64,000 bases of DNA, from assembly GCA_050084515.1 (NCBI GenBank), contig CM114271.1, positions 23,436,001 through 23,500,000 of the forward strand. Direction: 5' to 3'. Made by a program: the position numbers and the translations under genes. Origin of the DNA: Blasia pusilla. Taxonomy: Eukaryota; Marchantiophyta; Marchantiopsida; Blasiales. A model generated the notes under the pieces. The model was not told the origin of the DNA and searched no databases. It worked only from the letters and a program-made list of their open reading frames with translations. This document shows, piece by piece, positions 28,661-44,731 of the stretch (position 1 is the stretch's first letter; the number at the start of each line of letters is the position of its first letter).

Positions 28661-31619
28661 GTTGTGACTTTCTGCATCGACACATATTTTGCTCTGAGGG
28701 TAGCAATAACAAGGGATGGAAATGAGAAATAAGACCAATTTGCATGGAGTGAGAAGAATTTTTTTTATTCTTCTATATTTATGATATGCCTAACAACTAT
28801 GAATTATGATGTATGTGAAGTCTTTGGGTATATGCAAGAAGCTAATAGTAATGCAAATAGATTTTTGGTTGAATTTTGTAACAGTGAAAATCTAACTTCA
28901 AATTCCCATATTTGAAAAGTTAAATTTTCGTATCCTTCTCTTAAATTTTTTTTGATAAACTCATGAAACGTTATAAATAAAATCACAAGCATAGATCGCA
29001 TGTTCGATGCAATGCGCATCTGGTGCGGGCTCAATGTGGGCCATGCAAGCATGATGCAAGCTAGAAAATGGGTGTCAAGAACCGATGGCGGGTTGATGGG
29101 TTGGCCAAGCCAGGGTTGAAGTTGTGGGAGCAATGGGCGGTGGGAACCTGAGCCTCCATGGACAAGTCTCTCATAGGGATGGATACGGAAATGTTCATCC
29201 ATACGAACAAAGTATGTGTCCAACCTTGTTGAGAAAGCCTTATTAGAAAAGGGCTACATGCTTTCTAGATTAGATTAACATTGGGGCTTGCTTTGCCCAA
29301 AATAACACCTGAGTTTGAAATACTTGTTTCCGTCATTTTAATCATGGCCATAGCAAGCAAAAATATTTCTTTGATCCACGTACTTAGTTGTTTCTATATG
29401 TTGGAGGGTTTGTTTTTGTGATGGAAAGAGTGTTTAAGGCTAAAGTTTTTGTTTCTTCTTCCTCTTTCTTCAAAAATAATTATGGTGTTTAGTAATAGTC
29501 ATGAAGTGTTTTATGGGTTATGATATCATAACCTATAAAGGTTATGATATCACAAGGGGAATTTACAGCAAGGATTTGGTTTCCAAACTCGCAAATGACT
29601 CCTTGTGAGTTATGACATTAGTAAACTACTCGTAAATTGTGAGTCTTGTGAAACTCTAATGCGAGTCCCCATACTCACAAACCTATGGCTTATTCAGTTC
29701 AAAGGGTGGCAATTCTTGGGCTGAGCCTCACTAGATCCAACATTCCTTCCATTTCCCTTCAACTCCAAGTACTTCCTTCATAAGTCAATCTAGTGGCTAT
29801 GTGGTAAAGTCTTCAAGCCATGGAGCCAATGTCCATTCCTCTCGAGAACATAACTACTTCTTAATTTATTTGGTGAGAAGGAGATATATGACATAAATGA
29901 AAGTAGATAAAAAATCCATCGGAAAAACAAGGTGGGGGGACTCAGAGAGTTGGGGGAATACTAACGCCACAACCAGCCAAGGGCAAATTAAAAGGGTGGA
30001 ACTCCTAATTAAATGTTTTCCTCATCAATCGCTAAACAAACAAAGACTACCAACAAGGGGAACTCTAGCAATAGCGTCCCTCACAACTTTAGGCTGCCTT
30101 TATTTAGAGCGGTTATGATCTCTCGTTGCCAAACATCATATATTTTGTCATTCTATTTTCTTCCTTTATCAATCATATTAGGTTTTTTTAATATCAAGAT
30201 AGTTAGGTGTCGCGTGTCTCTTCTTCATTCCCTCCTTTTAGCTAAATCCCAACTTCTTAATTTTTCATAATAATTTTTTCTTGTATTCTTGATTTGATTA
30301 CCACCCTTCTCTACTTTAATTCAGACATGTCCTTATTATAAGCTTGACTTATTTCAATATTGACAATAACTTTGGTTGGCAAGGCAAATCTCCTACGCTT
30401 TGCTGAAAAATTTAAACTCTTTACTACTATCTTTGCTAAATTCCTTAACTCTCCCGACTCGAGGACTATATATATCAAACTACTAAACTAGTATGGAGCC
30501 CTTTAAGAGGGGTGGGGAGAAAGTAATTATCAAATATGTGTGTAGAACATATGGATAGGCTAGATGGCAAAAAAAGAAAAAAAACCAAGGAGAACTTGTA
30601 AGGGCTGTAAAGAAAATTATGGTTTTTATTACTCCGCAATGAATGATTTGTGGAAAAAATAACAGACATTATGATTCCATCAGTTAAACTTTCTCTCTTG
30701 ACTTATTAGATTGATGTAGTCATATAATTTTAACAAAAATGGTGATAAAAATACTAGTTTTTCATGGGTTATATTTCGATCACTTATAAGTAATTATCAT
30801 CATTTACATGAGAATAATTCAAAATCAAAAAAATATCATTCAGTACTAAATATGAAATGAAATAATTTTAGGCTTCACCGCTCATTTGGGATCCCTTTGA
30901 GCAAAAAAAGAAGAGCTAATATAAAGACCCTTCAATGTGAATACTTTTCACTATGAAATTATAATTTAACTCACAATCTATACTATTAACTGAGCATTGG
31001 GGAAGGGGGGTTACTAAAATGGGATAAAAAGAAAAGTGAAGCTTAAGAGGGTGTGGGGTTTTTTATGTGGTTTCCAATGTGATATGCAATCTTTTTTTCG
31101 ACCGTGTGTATTTGATCTCGACTTATTTCTATCGAAATCAGATCTTGCACTATGCTCTTATCGTGCCTTGGTTGGAATTTGTTTGAGACATATGTCACAT
31201 AAGTATTGGAGGCTCAAGATGAACATGGTAAGCACTTAATACGTGGAGACATATCCAGACATTCGGAAGTTTTGAATGGAGATAAGTATTTGCTACTTTC
31301 CCTCTCTTTTCCAAAGAGGCGCGCCAACTGGGAAGAAGTGGGGAGGAAGATCCAAGCATTGAGTGTCTGAATGTGCACCCTGTTGATTCACTTCTGTTTT
31401 GAAACTGCACCCTGTCAAATTTCCCCTCCAATCTGTAGCACGTCCGCTTCAAATCTGAATCTGCTGTAGCATTCATCACAGTATTGAGCGCATTGTGATC
31501 ACGGTAAAAAGGATTCCTTCCCCCTTCTAGCTGTCTCTACATTTTTTCGCCTTGCATTGGTTCAAGTCCACTTTAACAGCCTCAACTCAGCACGAGCCCA
31601 AGTACAGAGTAATCTGAAA
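28661..31619. other. Intergenic stretch without recognised features
   Basis: AT-rich DNA. Open frames of up to 139 codons (28804-29223, minus) have no recognisable domain. I see no RNA gene or defined repeat here. Confidence 0.4.
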
Positions 31620-31651
31620 TAGTAGTGCATGATTCAAATCATTAGGATCAA

Positions 31652-32400
31652 TCAACTACTTGAGCGCCTCGAATTCCTCAAACCTCTCAGAAAGCGCCTA
31701 TTACCTGCTTTCCGCTTGGTGTGGAAACTGATTCGGATAAGCTCCACCTGCGTTTCCAATCTGGGATTCAACTTGAATGCCTCGACAAAGACGTGCGCGC
31801 TCTTCTTGCCGTTCTGTTTCAGGTGTTGTCTCGGAGGATGGCCGTTGTGTAGCACGATGTCCATTCTCAGCGCACCTTGCTCTCCAGTTCTGTCGCCTCT
31901 AAGATCCAAATCCAGCAAGCTCAAAAAATTCCCATCCATCAAGGCCCTGCACAGTGCTTTCAGTCCCTTCTCCCCGATGTTATTGTGCGACAGCCCTAGC
32001 TTCTCCAATCTCTATAGGTTATTGGATTCTAGCGACTTCATCAGTGACTCTACTCCTTCCTCTCTAATGTCATTGTTGTTGAGGTTCGAATGCAACAGAT
32101 GTGCGAGCAACCCCTTCCCCATTGCTCCTGCTATGCTGAAGACTCTGGGAGCTTGGATACGATTGAATGACAAGTCCATGTGCAGGAGGAAAAAGATGGT
32201 TGGATTTCCTGTCCGTTTCAATCCATCCAGCCCCTGTATGTCAATTCTTCTACCATCGTGCACATACACCATATTTTTGAAATGGTGGATTAGATGCTCG
32301 TGGTAGCGCGTATCCCCGATCGAATTGTGCGCCAAGCGTAACCACTCTAGGCATGGCACAGTCCTGATCTGAATACCATTGTTGCTGGATAGTGATGTGG
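31652..32400 (-). pseudogene. Leucine-rich-repeat protein fragment (RI/NLRC3-like), interrupted
   Basis: The minus strand reads as ribonuclease-inhibitor-type LRRs: LEWLRLAHNSIGD, HMDLSFNRIQAP, NLNNNDIREEGVESLMKSL, then after one in-frame TAG, LEKLGLSHNNIGEKGLKALC and LLDLDLRG. The repeat pattern continues across the stop near 32010 in the same frame, so it is a broken gene or a fragment. There is no start exon and no partner domain. The ancestral function cannot be told from LRRs alone. Confidence 0.7.
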
Positions 32401-32588
32401 AGAAGGAACTGATGCCGGTTGGGAACTATCTCAAGAGCTTGAATGCAAGTGCGGATGATATCAACAAGATTTTGATGTCATTTCCTCAACTTTTATGCTA
32501 TGATATTGAACAAGCAAGTGAGCTGATTTGGGCTGGCTGTGATATGAAGTGCATCCTAAAACTGAAGGGATTAGGCATCAGGCAATGA
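32379..32588 (+). pseudogene. mTERF-like fragment
   Basis: A 69-codon frame with VGNYLKSLNASADDINKILM followed by SFPQLLCYDIE. This resembles one mTERF helical repeat (about 30 residues, with the P-x-L-L motif). mTERF proteins act in organelle gene expression. Only about one and a half repeats are present, overlapping the end of the LRR fragment on the other strand. It is probably a stray gene fragment. Confidence 0.5.
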
Positions 32589-33395
32589 CGAACTCCCCTG
32601 AACATGGAGTGGAGTATTGAAGTAAGAGTTAGCCGCGGTCTGGTTTGATATTTTGTTGGATAGATGAAATTGGACCGGAAAATTGGTGCGCAAGTGTAAA
32701 GAACCCACGGCTACGATACTTCCATAAAAGCCACAGGAGGGCTAATTGTGGTGTTGATGATTTACCTGCCAAGGAGACAAGGAGAGACTCCCTTCTTCCT
32801 TTGCGTTATTTTGATTGAACTCAAAACTATGGGCCACCATCCCATGGTCGTGCAAGCTCCAAAGGGGTGAGCGGATTCAGATTCGTAAGACGCCATGACC
32901 GTGCTTTTTAGGTAGGTGGAACATTATGCAGGCCGTAAAGGACAAGTCAGACTCGTCACTTGTAAGGGATAGGTTGGACCCTCATTCAAAGTGGAGAGTT
33001 TTTTGCTTACTAAGATACTCTCAGGCCTTACAGTTCGTGATGGTGCGGAGACTGGTGGAGTTACAGACTCCATCCCAGTTTTCTAACTCTCAACCCTCCA
33101 TGAGAGTTAGAGCCGATAGACATAGTCGGGTACCTTTTGCAGCCCCTGCCTACTCGCAATATTTTTCTTTTATCTTTTACGAGAGAGGACGAATTAGTAT
33201 ACCCACTATCCTACGAGACATTAGCCTATGGGACATTAGACTCCCATATTTAAAATTTTAAAATTTTTCTAAAATTTAAAAAAACATGCATTCCAAATTT
33301 TTTTCCATCCTTTTTTCTTATTTTTCTTTCTCATTTCTACTTTGGTTTCTATTTTTTATTAAAATATAAGTGATACTTTTTTCTTTGGTTGCAAT
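32589..33395. other. Stretch with no recognised feature
   Basis: A 111-codon plus-strand frame at 32926-33261 has no family resemblance. The right end is AT-rich. It borders the presumed start of the element C LTR at 33396. Confidence 0.35.
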
Positions 33396-33535
33396 TGTTA
33401 CGTATTTTAGGATAGATTGGTGAGATCTAGTAAAGCGCATTCGCGATTAATGGAGGACATGTTGAGGAGTTCGATGATGACCTGCTGAGGAGAGGGGAGG
33501 GATATACCTCAAGGAGAGAGAGCTTGAGAGCTCAT
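33396..33535 (+). repeat. 5' LTR of element C, left part
   Basis: This matches the 3' LTR in parts, from TGTTACGTATTTTAGG (58400: TGTCACATCTTTTAGG) through GATATACCTCAAGGAGAGAG to GAGAGCTCAT, where the CACTA element begins. The 3' LTR copy runs on without interruption at 58730. Confidence 0.75.
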
Positions 33536-33548
33536 CACTAGAAGAAAT
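33536..33548 (+). repeat. CACTA left terminal inverted repeat
   Basis: CACTAGAAGAAAT. It is the exact reverse complement of 49742-49754, and inward similarity continues for about 20 more bases with mismatches. Confidence 0.9.
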
Positions 33549-34260
33549 CCTTGGTTTTATGATTAGGTTATATGAGTCATACTTTACATACCACGACTAA
33601 CAATCACTGACAACTACTTTAGACAAAAAAGCCAAGTCATATTTGTTTGGTGACTAGGCTAACTAGGATGGTCAGCTTAGATGGAGGTTGGTATATGACT
33701 TGAGGGTGTAGTCATAAGGCCATGATTGACACATCACTTAGATGACGTGGAATAACGACACATCATCAAATGACATGGACTATTTAGTGTGATGTGTCAC
33801 TAATGACATGGACTATTGTTGTGACATGTGAATGATGATGTGGACTTGAGTACGACTCATCTAGTCATATGTGTATATTTTTCTAGTTACCACCAACGAC
33901 TCCTTAAGTCATGGTTGGTGTGCAAAAGTTCAGAATATCCTATCAAAATGCACCAAGTGTACTCCATTCAATTATAGTTGGCAACTCATGTAGTCATTTT
34001 CTTTTATAGAAATGTTGGTATGGACTCATGTAGTCATGTACTATGACTAGAAGAGTAGAGTTACATGACTACTATAGAAGCGGACACAACTGGTTTAGTC
34101 ACGAAGATATGACTATGTGAGTTGCGGAAATTATGTAGTCATTGCAACAGAACTCCATGAGTCATACAATTATGACTAGAGAGAACTTGGAGCTTACTAC
34201 TTCAATTTTTGAACCGTACTGTGCTAGTAATATCAATATGACTAGTGGGAAAATAAATTT
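33549..34260. repeat. CACTA left subterminal repeats
   Basis: Many short motifs in both orientations of the form TAGTCAT/ATGACTA and GAGTCAT/ATGACTC, for example near 33570, 33900, 33990, 34030, 34070, 34135 and 34165. Related motifs (ATGACTCAT, GATGAGTCGTAC, GATGAGTCACTT) lie near the right end at 49550-49720. CACTA elements typically carry such clusters as binding sites for the TNPA-type protein. Confidence 0.7.
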
Positions 34261-34823
34261 TGGATATTTTGGAATGTTTATTATACCATTTGAACGGTGC
34301 AAGAATTAATGGATTTGAATTATTGAAATCCTATTTTCCATTTATATGGTGAACACTTAAGCGTTCACCTTAGCACGTAGTATAATTTTGAAAAAAGCGG
34401 AAATAACAAAATAACATCATATATCGAGAAACATGTCAACTGAACTATATGGAAGTAGAGCATGAGCACTATGTTGTTACATTGAGTAGTGGCATCTTGA
34501 AGTAATCAAGAAACTACATATATTTTTTCTCTGAGTTTAGAAAGAGATGTAATAAAAATATCTTGCTACAAATGAAACATACGCAAGCAATTAGCCAAGC
34601 AAATAATGAAAACATACTCTTGAAAACAAATTGTAAGGGATGGAATATCATCAAAGAGTAGCTTTCATACACCAAATTACGAAATGAATCACTATTACAT
34701 AGGGTTATAATCCAAATAGATAAAAAAAATGAAGATCAAATATAGTAGGGTTTATGATCTCATCTTGAAAGAGCAAAAGAGATCATGTCATCCATGAAAA
34801 CAAAGTTATTGCACCTTAGATAG

Positions 34824-37800
34824 TTGGGTGCCAAAAGAAAAGACTACTCTACTGAATCACCTTTCTCATATGCATCTCTGGCCAAAGCATGCTTGAGCCA
34901 AGAGCATCACCAAATGTTTCTTGTGGAGGTTTGTCTATCAAATTCAACATCCACAAAGCATGTACAGGTTCGAACATCTCATTTAGATCAACCCTCACCA
35001 GCCCTAAGGGGATATCTTTGGCATGGAACTTGTCTCTTCCACCAAAACCTGATATAACTCCTAACCCAAGCACCATCCTACTCAACTTTGGCTTGGTGAG
35101 TAATACGTGATCACCAATTCGTAGCTAAAAAAATACACAGGCATTTAGTTAGTATCAATTTAAATTCTTTCCACATGCATTTGCACCATTAATCTAAAAA
35201 TAAAAAATTGCTATGACATACCTGTTTGAAAGACCATCCCCATTTCGGAAGATGATGCGAAAAAATCACAAGTCCTAGACGACAATTTGACTGTCTACAA
35301 CAAGAAATATCATTGTCATCATATAAACCTTGAATAAAAGAGGCCATTATAGATGAGATAAATTACCTTAGTTATTTTCTTAGACGAGCTTGATCCGATT
35401 TCACTTTCCTGCTCATTCAAACCATCAAATTGTAGCCTAGACTTTTGTCTTTTGGCTGGTGATGATTTGGCTTGGTTGTCCATACTCACGTTTTTTGCAC
35501 ATTATGCACGCCAAAGTCCATTGATCGTTGTAGGAAGAAATGAGTATTGTTTTGTGGATAGGTTGAAAACTACGCCAAAGATAAATTCATTATGCCAAGG
35601 ATGACATACTTAAGAGTGATTCGAGTATCACCATCTGCACTTTTTGTGGAACTTCTCCTTTTGTTGCTCCGTTCTTGCACTTCTACAAACAATCCAAGTA
35701 TTGAGAAATGAATTGTAAAACCAGATTCTTCACTTCAACAAGTAATTATATTATAAGACCCTACATCTAGTGAAGCTAAACTCTCTCCTTACCACCAGAT
35801 TGTGTAGTTGCCATTGCCTCTTTTTGTGTGGAGATCTTTCTCTTCCCTAATTGTCCGGATGCAGACGTTGGTATAGGTTCAACAGTGACTATATGTTATT
35901 CAAAACAAAGAAAGTTAGTTGTGAAATACTCATGCTGGAAAGGACAAGTAGTTATAACCATTGAAAATCGAGGGCGGAAGAATGAGAATGGGCTACCTGA
36001 TGTGAGATTCTCATCCGTTGTTGCATATGGTTGAGAATTGGATGGCGGGGAACTAGAAATCTGGTGTAGTTTCACCTGCACATGTCCTTAAATACATAAA
36101 TTATGAAATTCATGCATGTGAAAGGGTTCAATGCAAATATGGAAATGAAGCAATAATGGAAGTTTTCTACCATTATGTAACTTTAGCAAGAAAACTAGGG
36201 AATGCCAATATGACTTACATCAAGTCCATCTAAACCTGCACGGCCGGAGAAATTTAAAGTCTGGACCTTGGCCCTTGCTTGAGCCATCTTTTCTGCCTTC
36301 ATTTTTCCTTCCTCGGAGAGCCAATAATCTACTAATCGATTCCATGACTCCTCACCGATATCAGGGTGATACGGGACTACGCAATGAGCCCCATGTAATG
36401 TCCAATAGTTCTTGACATTGGATCGCTATGTTTTCAACAGTTGTGCTATTTTTTTCTTCATGAAATCAAGCGAAAGAGATGATGCACCCATCTATGTGTA
36501 TGCCTCAAGGATGTGATTCTGAATAGCAACCATGCTGATAGAATTCTGTTTACTAATCTCAATGCATGATAAGTCCAAGTACCTCATCACCCATACCTTC
36601 AATTCATTTATCCAAGGCTCATAAACTGGAACTCTAGGCGACGTAATACCATTCGGCATGAGCTCACATCTAGGTTTTAAGTTCTGCTCCTTCCTAATGG
36701 AGACATCACGAGTCCACAAATCACGCTTTGTGCGACTCTGCCGTTCTCCTACAAACATATCACCATCCCAATTTTTAGATGTAAAAAATATAGGGTCGAC
36801 GATTATAAACTCACCAAATCATAATTATGTTGAACTATATTAACTATAAGACCAATTTATACTAGTGACAGTTTCACACCTTTCATAATACAACAACCTA
36901 TTCAATATAAATTTGTAAACTCGGAACCAAGTGAGAAGTTACCTTTAGATGCACTTGCTTGCGGGATCAAATTTTCTTATGGGCTTGGTGTTGCGCAAGA
37001 TTGAGACCTACTACGGTATAATTTGTCGTACGTATTCCCGTTGGCCAATGGAGGTGCCAGCGGTGTTGGGGGCAGCGATTGGGTTGGCCCATGTCCCTTG
37101 TGTCCACAAAAGAAATACAATTAGCTAGTTAGACTTCCAATTAATTGAATTCCCGTGTGCAAAACAAGAAAGGACAGAATAGTAAGCCTACGTACCCACG
37201 GGGATGGGATGGTCATGGATGATTGAGTTCCATTGGTCCATGGTGGCTGAAATTGACTTCCATAACCCATCGGTGATTGCATCATCATAGGTATCCACCA
37301 CGGCATCTGGCTTTGTGCCCATGGGGATGGAGGAGGGGGATATGTTGCGAAGGCATTATGGGTTGTGATGGAGTTCCATCCATGGGCTGCACATGTAAGT
37401 AAATTTGTTAGTAAACTAAACTAGAGAGCATTCGATGAATAAATATTACTGAAGTCATAATGACACGCTTCTACCATTCACTTTATTACATACCAATCAT
37501 ACATATAGAGATAGTTGAATATTCCTCCATGTGTACAATTACATTATCGCATCGTTTGTATTGGTGGAATTTTGTACACTTCCCTGTTTGGATGGTTTGA
37601 CTGGACGCTCCTTTGCTTGAGGCTATTCAAAACAGACATCTCATTGTGAGTTAACTCAGTATTCATAATTTTGAAATCTGAAGAGATTAACAAAACAACA
37701 AGATGTGAAGAGAAAGTACCCTCCCATCCTCCAGCCATAAGTCGTCATCCTCTTCAGCCCCCAAGAAGTCCATCTCAAGGAGTGGATTATAATAGGGGTC

Positions 37801-38290
37801 TCAAAAATATCTGAACAATATTTTTGAGTCTCCTCAGGGATTACACTTTGGTTAGTGGCCTTCTCCTCCAACCGTAAGCTGCGTCTTTGTGGAAGAGAAG
37901 GATTCTAAAATGGCAAAGGCTTGCGCTCCTTCACAACCCTTGGAGCAACAAACCTTCAAAATATGATCACACAAATTCTATCATATTTCCTAATGAACAA
38001 CCACTATATGAACATGATACACTTGACCAAATAAAGCAAAAGAAAAAGGTTATCCAAGATCATACTTACCAATCCTTTAACCCACCAAACAACTCCGCCT
38101 CTTTGGCCTTTCTCTCTCTCACTCTGCGATTCCTTTCTTCTTCGTATGGATTAGGACTTTGTTGAACATTATCTATACCATCACAGGATGAACTCTGATT
38201 GGATTCCACGTTCTCATCAGTCATATCAGGTACACCGTTCCAAGCGCCTCCCTCCCTCTGTAGACGACAAGTTAGCAAGAATAACACCTA
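34824..38290 (-). pseudogene. CACTA second gene, TNPA-like (plant transposase, Ptta/En/Spm type)
   Basis: Minus-strand exon pieces in order: 38287-38066 (acidic, with charged ERNRRVRERKAKEAELFGGL), 36758-36240 (including VYEPWINELKVWVMRYLDL, then GEESWNRLVDYWLSEEGKMK), and 35085-34849 (ending GDALGSSMLWPEMHMRKVI). The W..LV..W pattern and the order match the second gene of plant CACTA elements, whose product binds subterminal repeats. At least one stop (near 36490) breaks it. Introns are not fully resolved. Confidence 0.6.
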
Positions 38291-38495
38291 ACTTGACGGC
38301 AATTTGAGAGTTCTACTTGTTGCCACAGAGTTTCATCCATTATGCCCAAAAACACCAGAATTCACTTACATCCTCGTAACAGAAGTCAATTATTTGAATC
38401 ATACCAAAAAAAACACAATGGTGAGTACCAAAGATACAACTATGAATTAATCTAATCTGATTCTGAGTTATTAGAGTCTGAATCAATGTCTTCTA

Positions 38496-41400
38496 TCATA
38501 TCGATGCATTGATTATTGGCACATGTTCCACATCCACCCTAGTAGCTTCCATTTTTGCATCACTTAGGACTCTAGCTCCTAAGGTATTTGCATCTGGTAG
38601 ATTTTGTGGTTCCATGCATGTGGCACGGAAGGTGGGCAAAGCATTACAAGCTCCATCTAGTGACTCTAAGTCATCAAAATAAACTCTCCGAGCTCTAGCT
38701 TCCTTCCTCATTACCACTTTCCATCCTCCATCCTCATCGGCATCTCCATAAAACACTTGTTGCACTTGTGATGGGAAAACAAATGGCTGATGATCTAATG
38801 GCTTGCATGACCTCAAGTTGGCCAACAGAAAACCCTCCTTATCTAATTTTATGGACCCTACTCTCGAATCCCAATCTGCTTTAACCCACCGCCCTCGCAT
38901 TAGTATTATGGGTTGTTCTAGAATCCCATAATCAAGTAAGAGAATATCAACCAACACCCCAACATATGAGTATAAACAATTCTGGTTGGAACTTTTTTCA
39001 TCAATAAATACTGCACCTATTCCACTATCATAAGTGGAGAAGGATGTTGCACCACTTGGCCCTTCTACCCTGAAGTGGTTTCCGTAGGCTTTCATATTCT
39101 TGAATGACAATGCCCTACTATTAGGAGGTATAGCTAACGATAGTAGGTGAGCATCCGGATCTTTTGAGTTGTCAATTGCATCCTGTGTGATGGTAGGGCG
39201 AATCCACTTTTCAAAAGGAATGTCTCTCGAACATGACTGATATTTCCTGTTCAATAACAATGTTAATGGTATTAGTACATTCTTTTGTATTTAATGTGTC
39301 AATACCAAAATAATATACACTTTGAGAGTCCGAACCGTAATTAACATAAATATAACCTTGAAAAGCATATATTGGAGAGTTTTACCTTTGCCAGTCAACC
39401 ATGACCTCTATAGTATGCAACACATAATGATGTGCTAAGTTGATCATTTCTTGCGAAAGTTGAACTGGAGTGCCCGCACCTTCTAGCTCCTCACCAGCGA
39501 TCCCCTCTTCCTCCCCATCATCCCACACTCGCGTTCGTACGTCTTCAAACCTTTTCATATACTCTGTCACAAACCCTAATGCCTCGTCCTTCACATACCC
39601 TTCTGCCATACACCCCTCTGGCCTAACTTTAGACCTTACATATTTCTTCATGTACCCCATATACCGCTCCATTGGATACATCCACCGACATGCTACTAGC
39701 CCACACATGTCTAATTCTTCTACGACATGAATCAACAAATGTGTCATCACGTCGAAGAAAGATAGAGGGAAATGCATTTCAAAGAGACAAAGGGTTATGA
39801 CAGTCTCTTCCAAGAGTTTGTCGAATAAAGCTGGATCATACACCTTTGTACACACCATTCTAAAATGCCGGATAATGTAATAACCACCATTCTCACATGG
39901 TCCTTTAGAAGACCACGGATGGAATAAGGAAGGACCTGCTGAATGAAGACATGATAATCATGTGATTTCATATTGCCCAATTTTTTATTAACCACAGACT
40001 TCGAGAGTTCTCCATAATATTTAGATGGCACCTTCAAGTTCTGAATCCTCGAAAGGAAAGTGTTCAAGTCATGGGGAGATAGACAATAATCGGAAACTGC
40101 TTTAAGCAAAACTTGGGGTTTACTAGGATAGGGTTGCAACCACAAATGGGATCGAATCCCACGGGCCTCCAAATCTCTCCTTACTTTCACAATATAAATC
40201 CAAATAAGGTCTTGACTAGATTCTCAACGATATTCTTCTCAACGTGCATTACATCTAATGTATGACGTATAAGCAAATTTTGATTGTATCGTCAAGGAAG
40301 CATGGACATCTCACAACTTGAACATAATAGCTAATATCCACAATCAAATCAAACAAAAGCTATCCTCCTCTATAGCCTCTATTTCATAACATAAAGAATA
40401 GATAATATAGAGAGGAAGCAGGATATTGGCCAGTAAGGCAAAAAATATATTATACTCAGCCTTTTCACCCCAGTTCTATTGTAGGGATCAATAGGGCCGT
40501 GTTCTCGACCCCCAATCTCATCATATGTATGTTTTTCATTTGCCCATCCAATAATCTCTCCGGAAAGTAGTCTAGGCACGCGTGGTCTAAGTTCTGCACT
40601 CCCGTTGAAATGAGATCCATACCTACGGGTCCTCCATGGATGGCTCAATGGGAGATATCGACGATGACAAACGTATATGGGCTTGCCACAAGACTTTGAG
40701 AAATCAGAATCCACTCAAGGCCCGCATATAGTACATCCTAGTTTTCCACCGTGGCTCTACCCAACTACAATTCCGTATGCTAAGTAATCATTTATGGTCC
40801 ATAGTAAGGTAGCTCTGAACATGAAGTTCCAACTTCCGCCTACCTTCCGAGCGTCATGAAATTGAACCCCTTTCCACATTTCTTGGAACTCTTCCACTAG
40901 AGGAAGCAAGTATGTGTCTATGTCTTTCCTATTTACGCTCTCCTTTCCTCGTATGATCAAAGAGAGCATCACAAAGAATTTTTTTGTCTGGAGCCAAGGA
41001 GGCAAGTTATAATTAACAAGAAGCACATGCCATGTTGACCACGAACTCGACTTGTCTGAAAATGGATTCACTCCGTCCAAAGCTAGCCCAAACCTGCAAT
41101 TCCTCTTCTCCTCGGCAAAGTCTGGATATAAGTTGTCCATGTGGCGCCATGCCTTTCAATGAGATGTATGCCTTACTAAGCCATCCTTGGTCTGATTCAA
41201 GGGGCCCCACGTTGACAATTCAAACAACGTCCTGCATCTAAACATACGTCTCATCCGAGGTATGACAGGAAAATGCCTTAATACCTTACATGGTACCAAC
41301 GTTCTACCCACTTTCTGGAACCTTGGTTTCCCACATAATGGACAAATCTCAGCTTTAGCCAAATCACCCCAAAATAAAAACACATCTAGCCGGACACGCA

Positions 41401-42223
41401 TGGATACTGTTGTAACTTAAGCCTAGTATTTTTGCTACATAATAACTCGGTGGTGCCAAGTTCCCTATTGGTAGGACCAACTTACAAAGGAGTTTCAAAA
41501 ATTTGTCAATAGCTACATTTGGGACGCCATGGGTGGTTTGAATGTTGAATAGTAACATGACAAAAGCCCAAAAAAATGTTTTTGCTGTAGTGAACAAGGG
41601 TTTGCAAGCTTCAGCAAGCTCCTCATATTCATCTCCATGATTGAATAGTGGTTCTTCGTTCGACTTTCCCGATTCTGGTAATTCATCAGATGGGAGAGAT
41701 ATCTCTTCAGTTTCATCTTCGTGTATATGGTCGTATTTCTGGAAAATATAATTGAGCATTTTATGAACATCAATGTGCTCGTCTATATCTACCATGGAAG
41801 ATCTCTCCCTTCCATCCATATGGAAGGTGGGGGTTGACTCCATTGTCTTATACTTTTGGTTTTTTTTTCAGCAAGATCATGCATAAGCCACTCCTCATCT
41901 GAAGAGTCCCATCCATCCCTAGATTTTGGCACTCGACAAAGTGCCGAGCGTCCATTTTTTCTCAAATGTGCTTCCACCTTGCCGATGGACAACGTAGACC
42001 CACTCTTACAGTCATTGCACGGACACCGCGATCTTTTACAACCTAGTACACTAGCTCGTGTGCTTTCTCGTTGCCACAACTTGGAATCGTGTGCCTTTAC
42101 TCTAACTGGGTGGTTCAAATCCATTCTAAGGGGATTGGAAGTGAATTCCTGCAAATTGTGAACTGAAACATTCCAAACACATCCAAAACCATAACATCTT
42201 GCCTCAATAACGAATTCCGTCAA
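38496..42223 (-). pseudogene. CACTA transposase, TNP2/TNPD type
   Basis: Minus-strand pieces in family order. First a Cys-rich N-terminus with RCPCNDC (about 42020). Then 41843-41364 with IHACPARC; 41401-41156 with CPLCGKPRFQKVG; the tnp2 core 41140-40757 with GLALDGVNPFSDKSSSWSTW and YNLPPWL; and 40714-40500 with HRRYLPLSHPWR. Next come a DUF4218-like domain (KSHDYHVFIQQVLP about 39970, then 39858-39382) and a DUF4216-like domain (39260-38496). The protein would cut at the terminal repeats. Pieces are separated by stops, frameshifts or introns, so function is doubtful. Confidence 0.85.
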
Positions 42224-43892
<1,669 letters not shown>

Positions 43893-44528
43893 CAAGAATG
43901 CCACTCATATGGACGTCCTTTCATGAGCCAAACGGCATCCCATCACCAACGAAAGCGAATCAAAGCAACCTTCTTACGCATGACCACTAATGATGATTAA
44001 TCGAAAGAGAAGAGAGCGATGCAGACTGCTGGAGCACACCGCACGATTCATGGCTTCCGATTTACGTTTGATCACTTGACGTTCCTCTCCCATTCTCGTC
44101 TCCACCATCGCGTCCTAGCCTGGCCCGAGCTGATCACCAACCTATCGACGAACTACGCCTCACATCAACATGAAGTCGTTGTAGAGACGACCAATGTCAC
44201 CAAACCCCACAATCACGATCGCATTCTACACATGCTCCGCTCTTGAAATCACAAGATTCATACCTCTGCCTCTGCCGCTGCCGCCGTACGACATTAATAA
44301 CGTGTTTTCCTCGCTATCTCTCTATCTCTCTCTCTCGCTTTCCTGTCACCGCCTCCACATCACCCCACTTTGTCGTCTTTCCACAGGATAACAAGGATAA
44401 CTTCGCGTGTCCATAGCAATCCAGAGGTGTGCGAGCATGCTGCCGAATATCGACTACGGCGGATTCACTGCCAAATATGTGCTAGCTACCGAATCACGAG
44501 TCACGTAACGATTTCATCCACGCTCATG

Positions 44529-44731
<203 letters not shown>

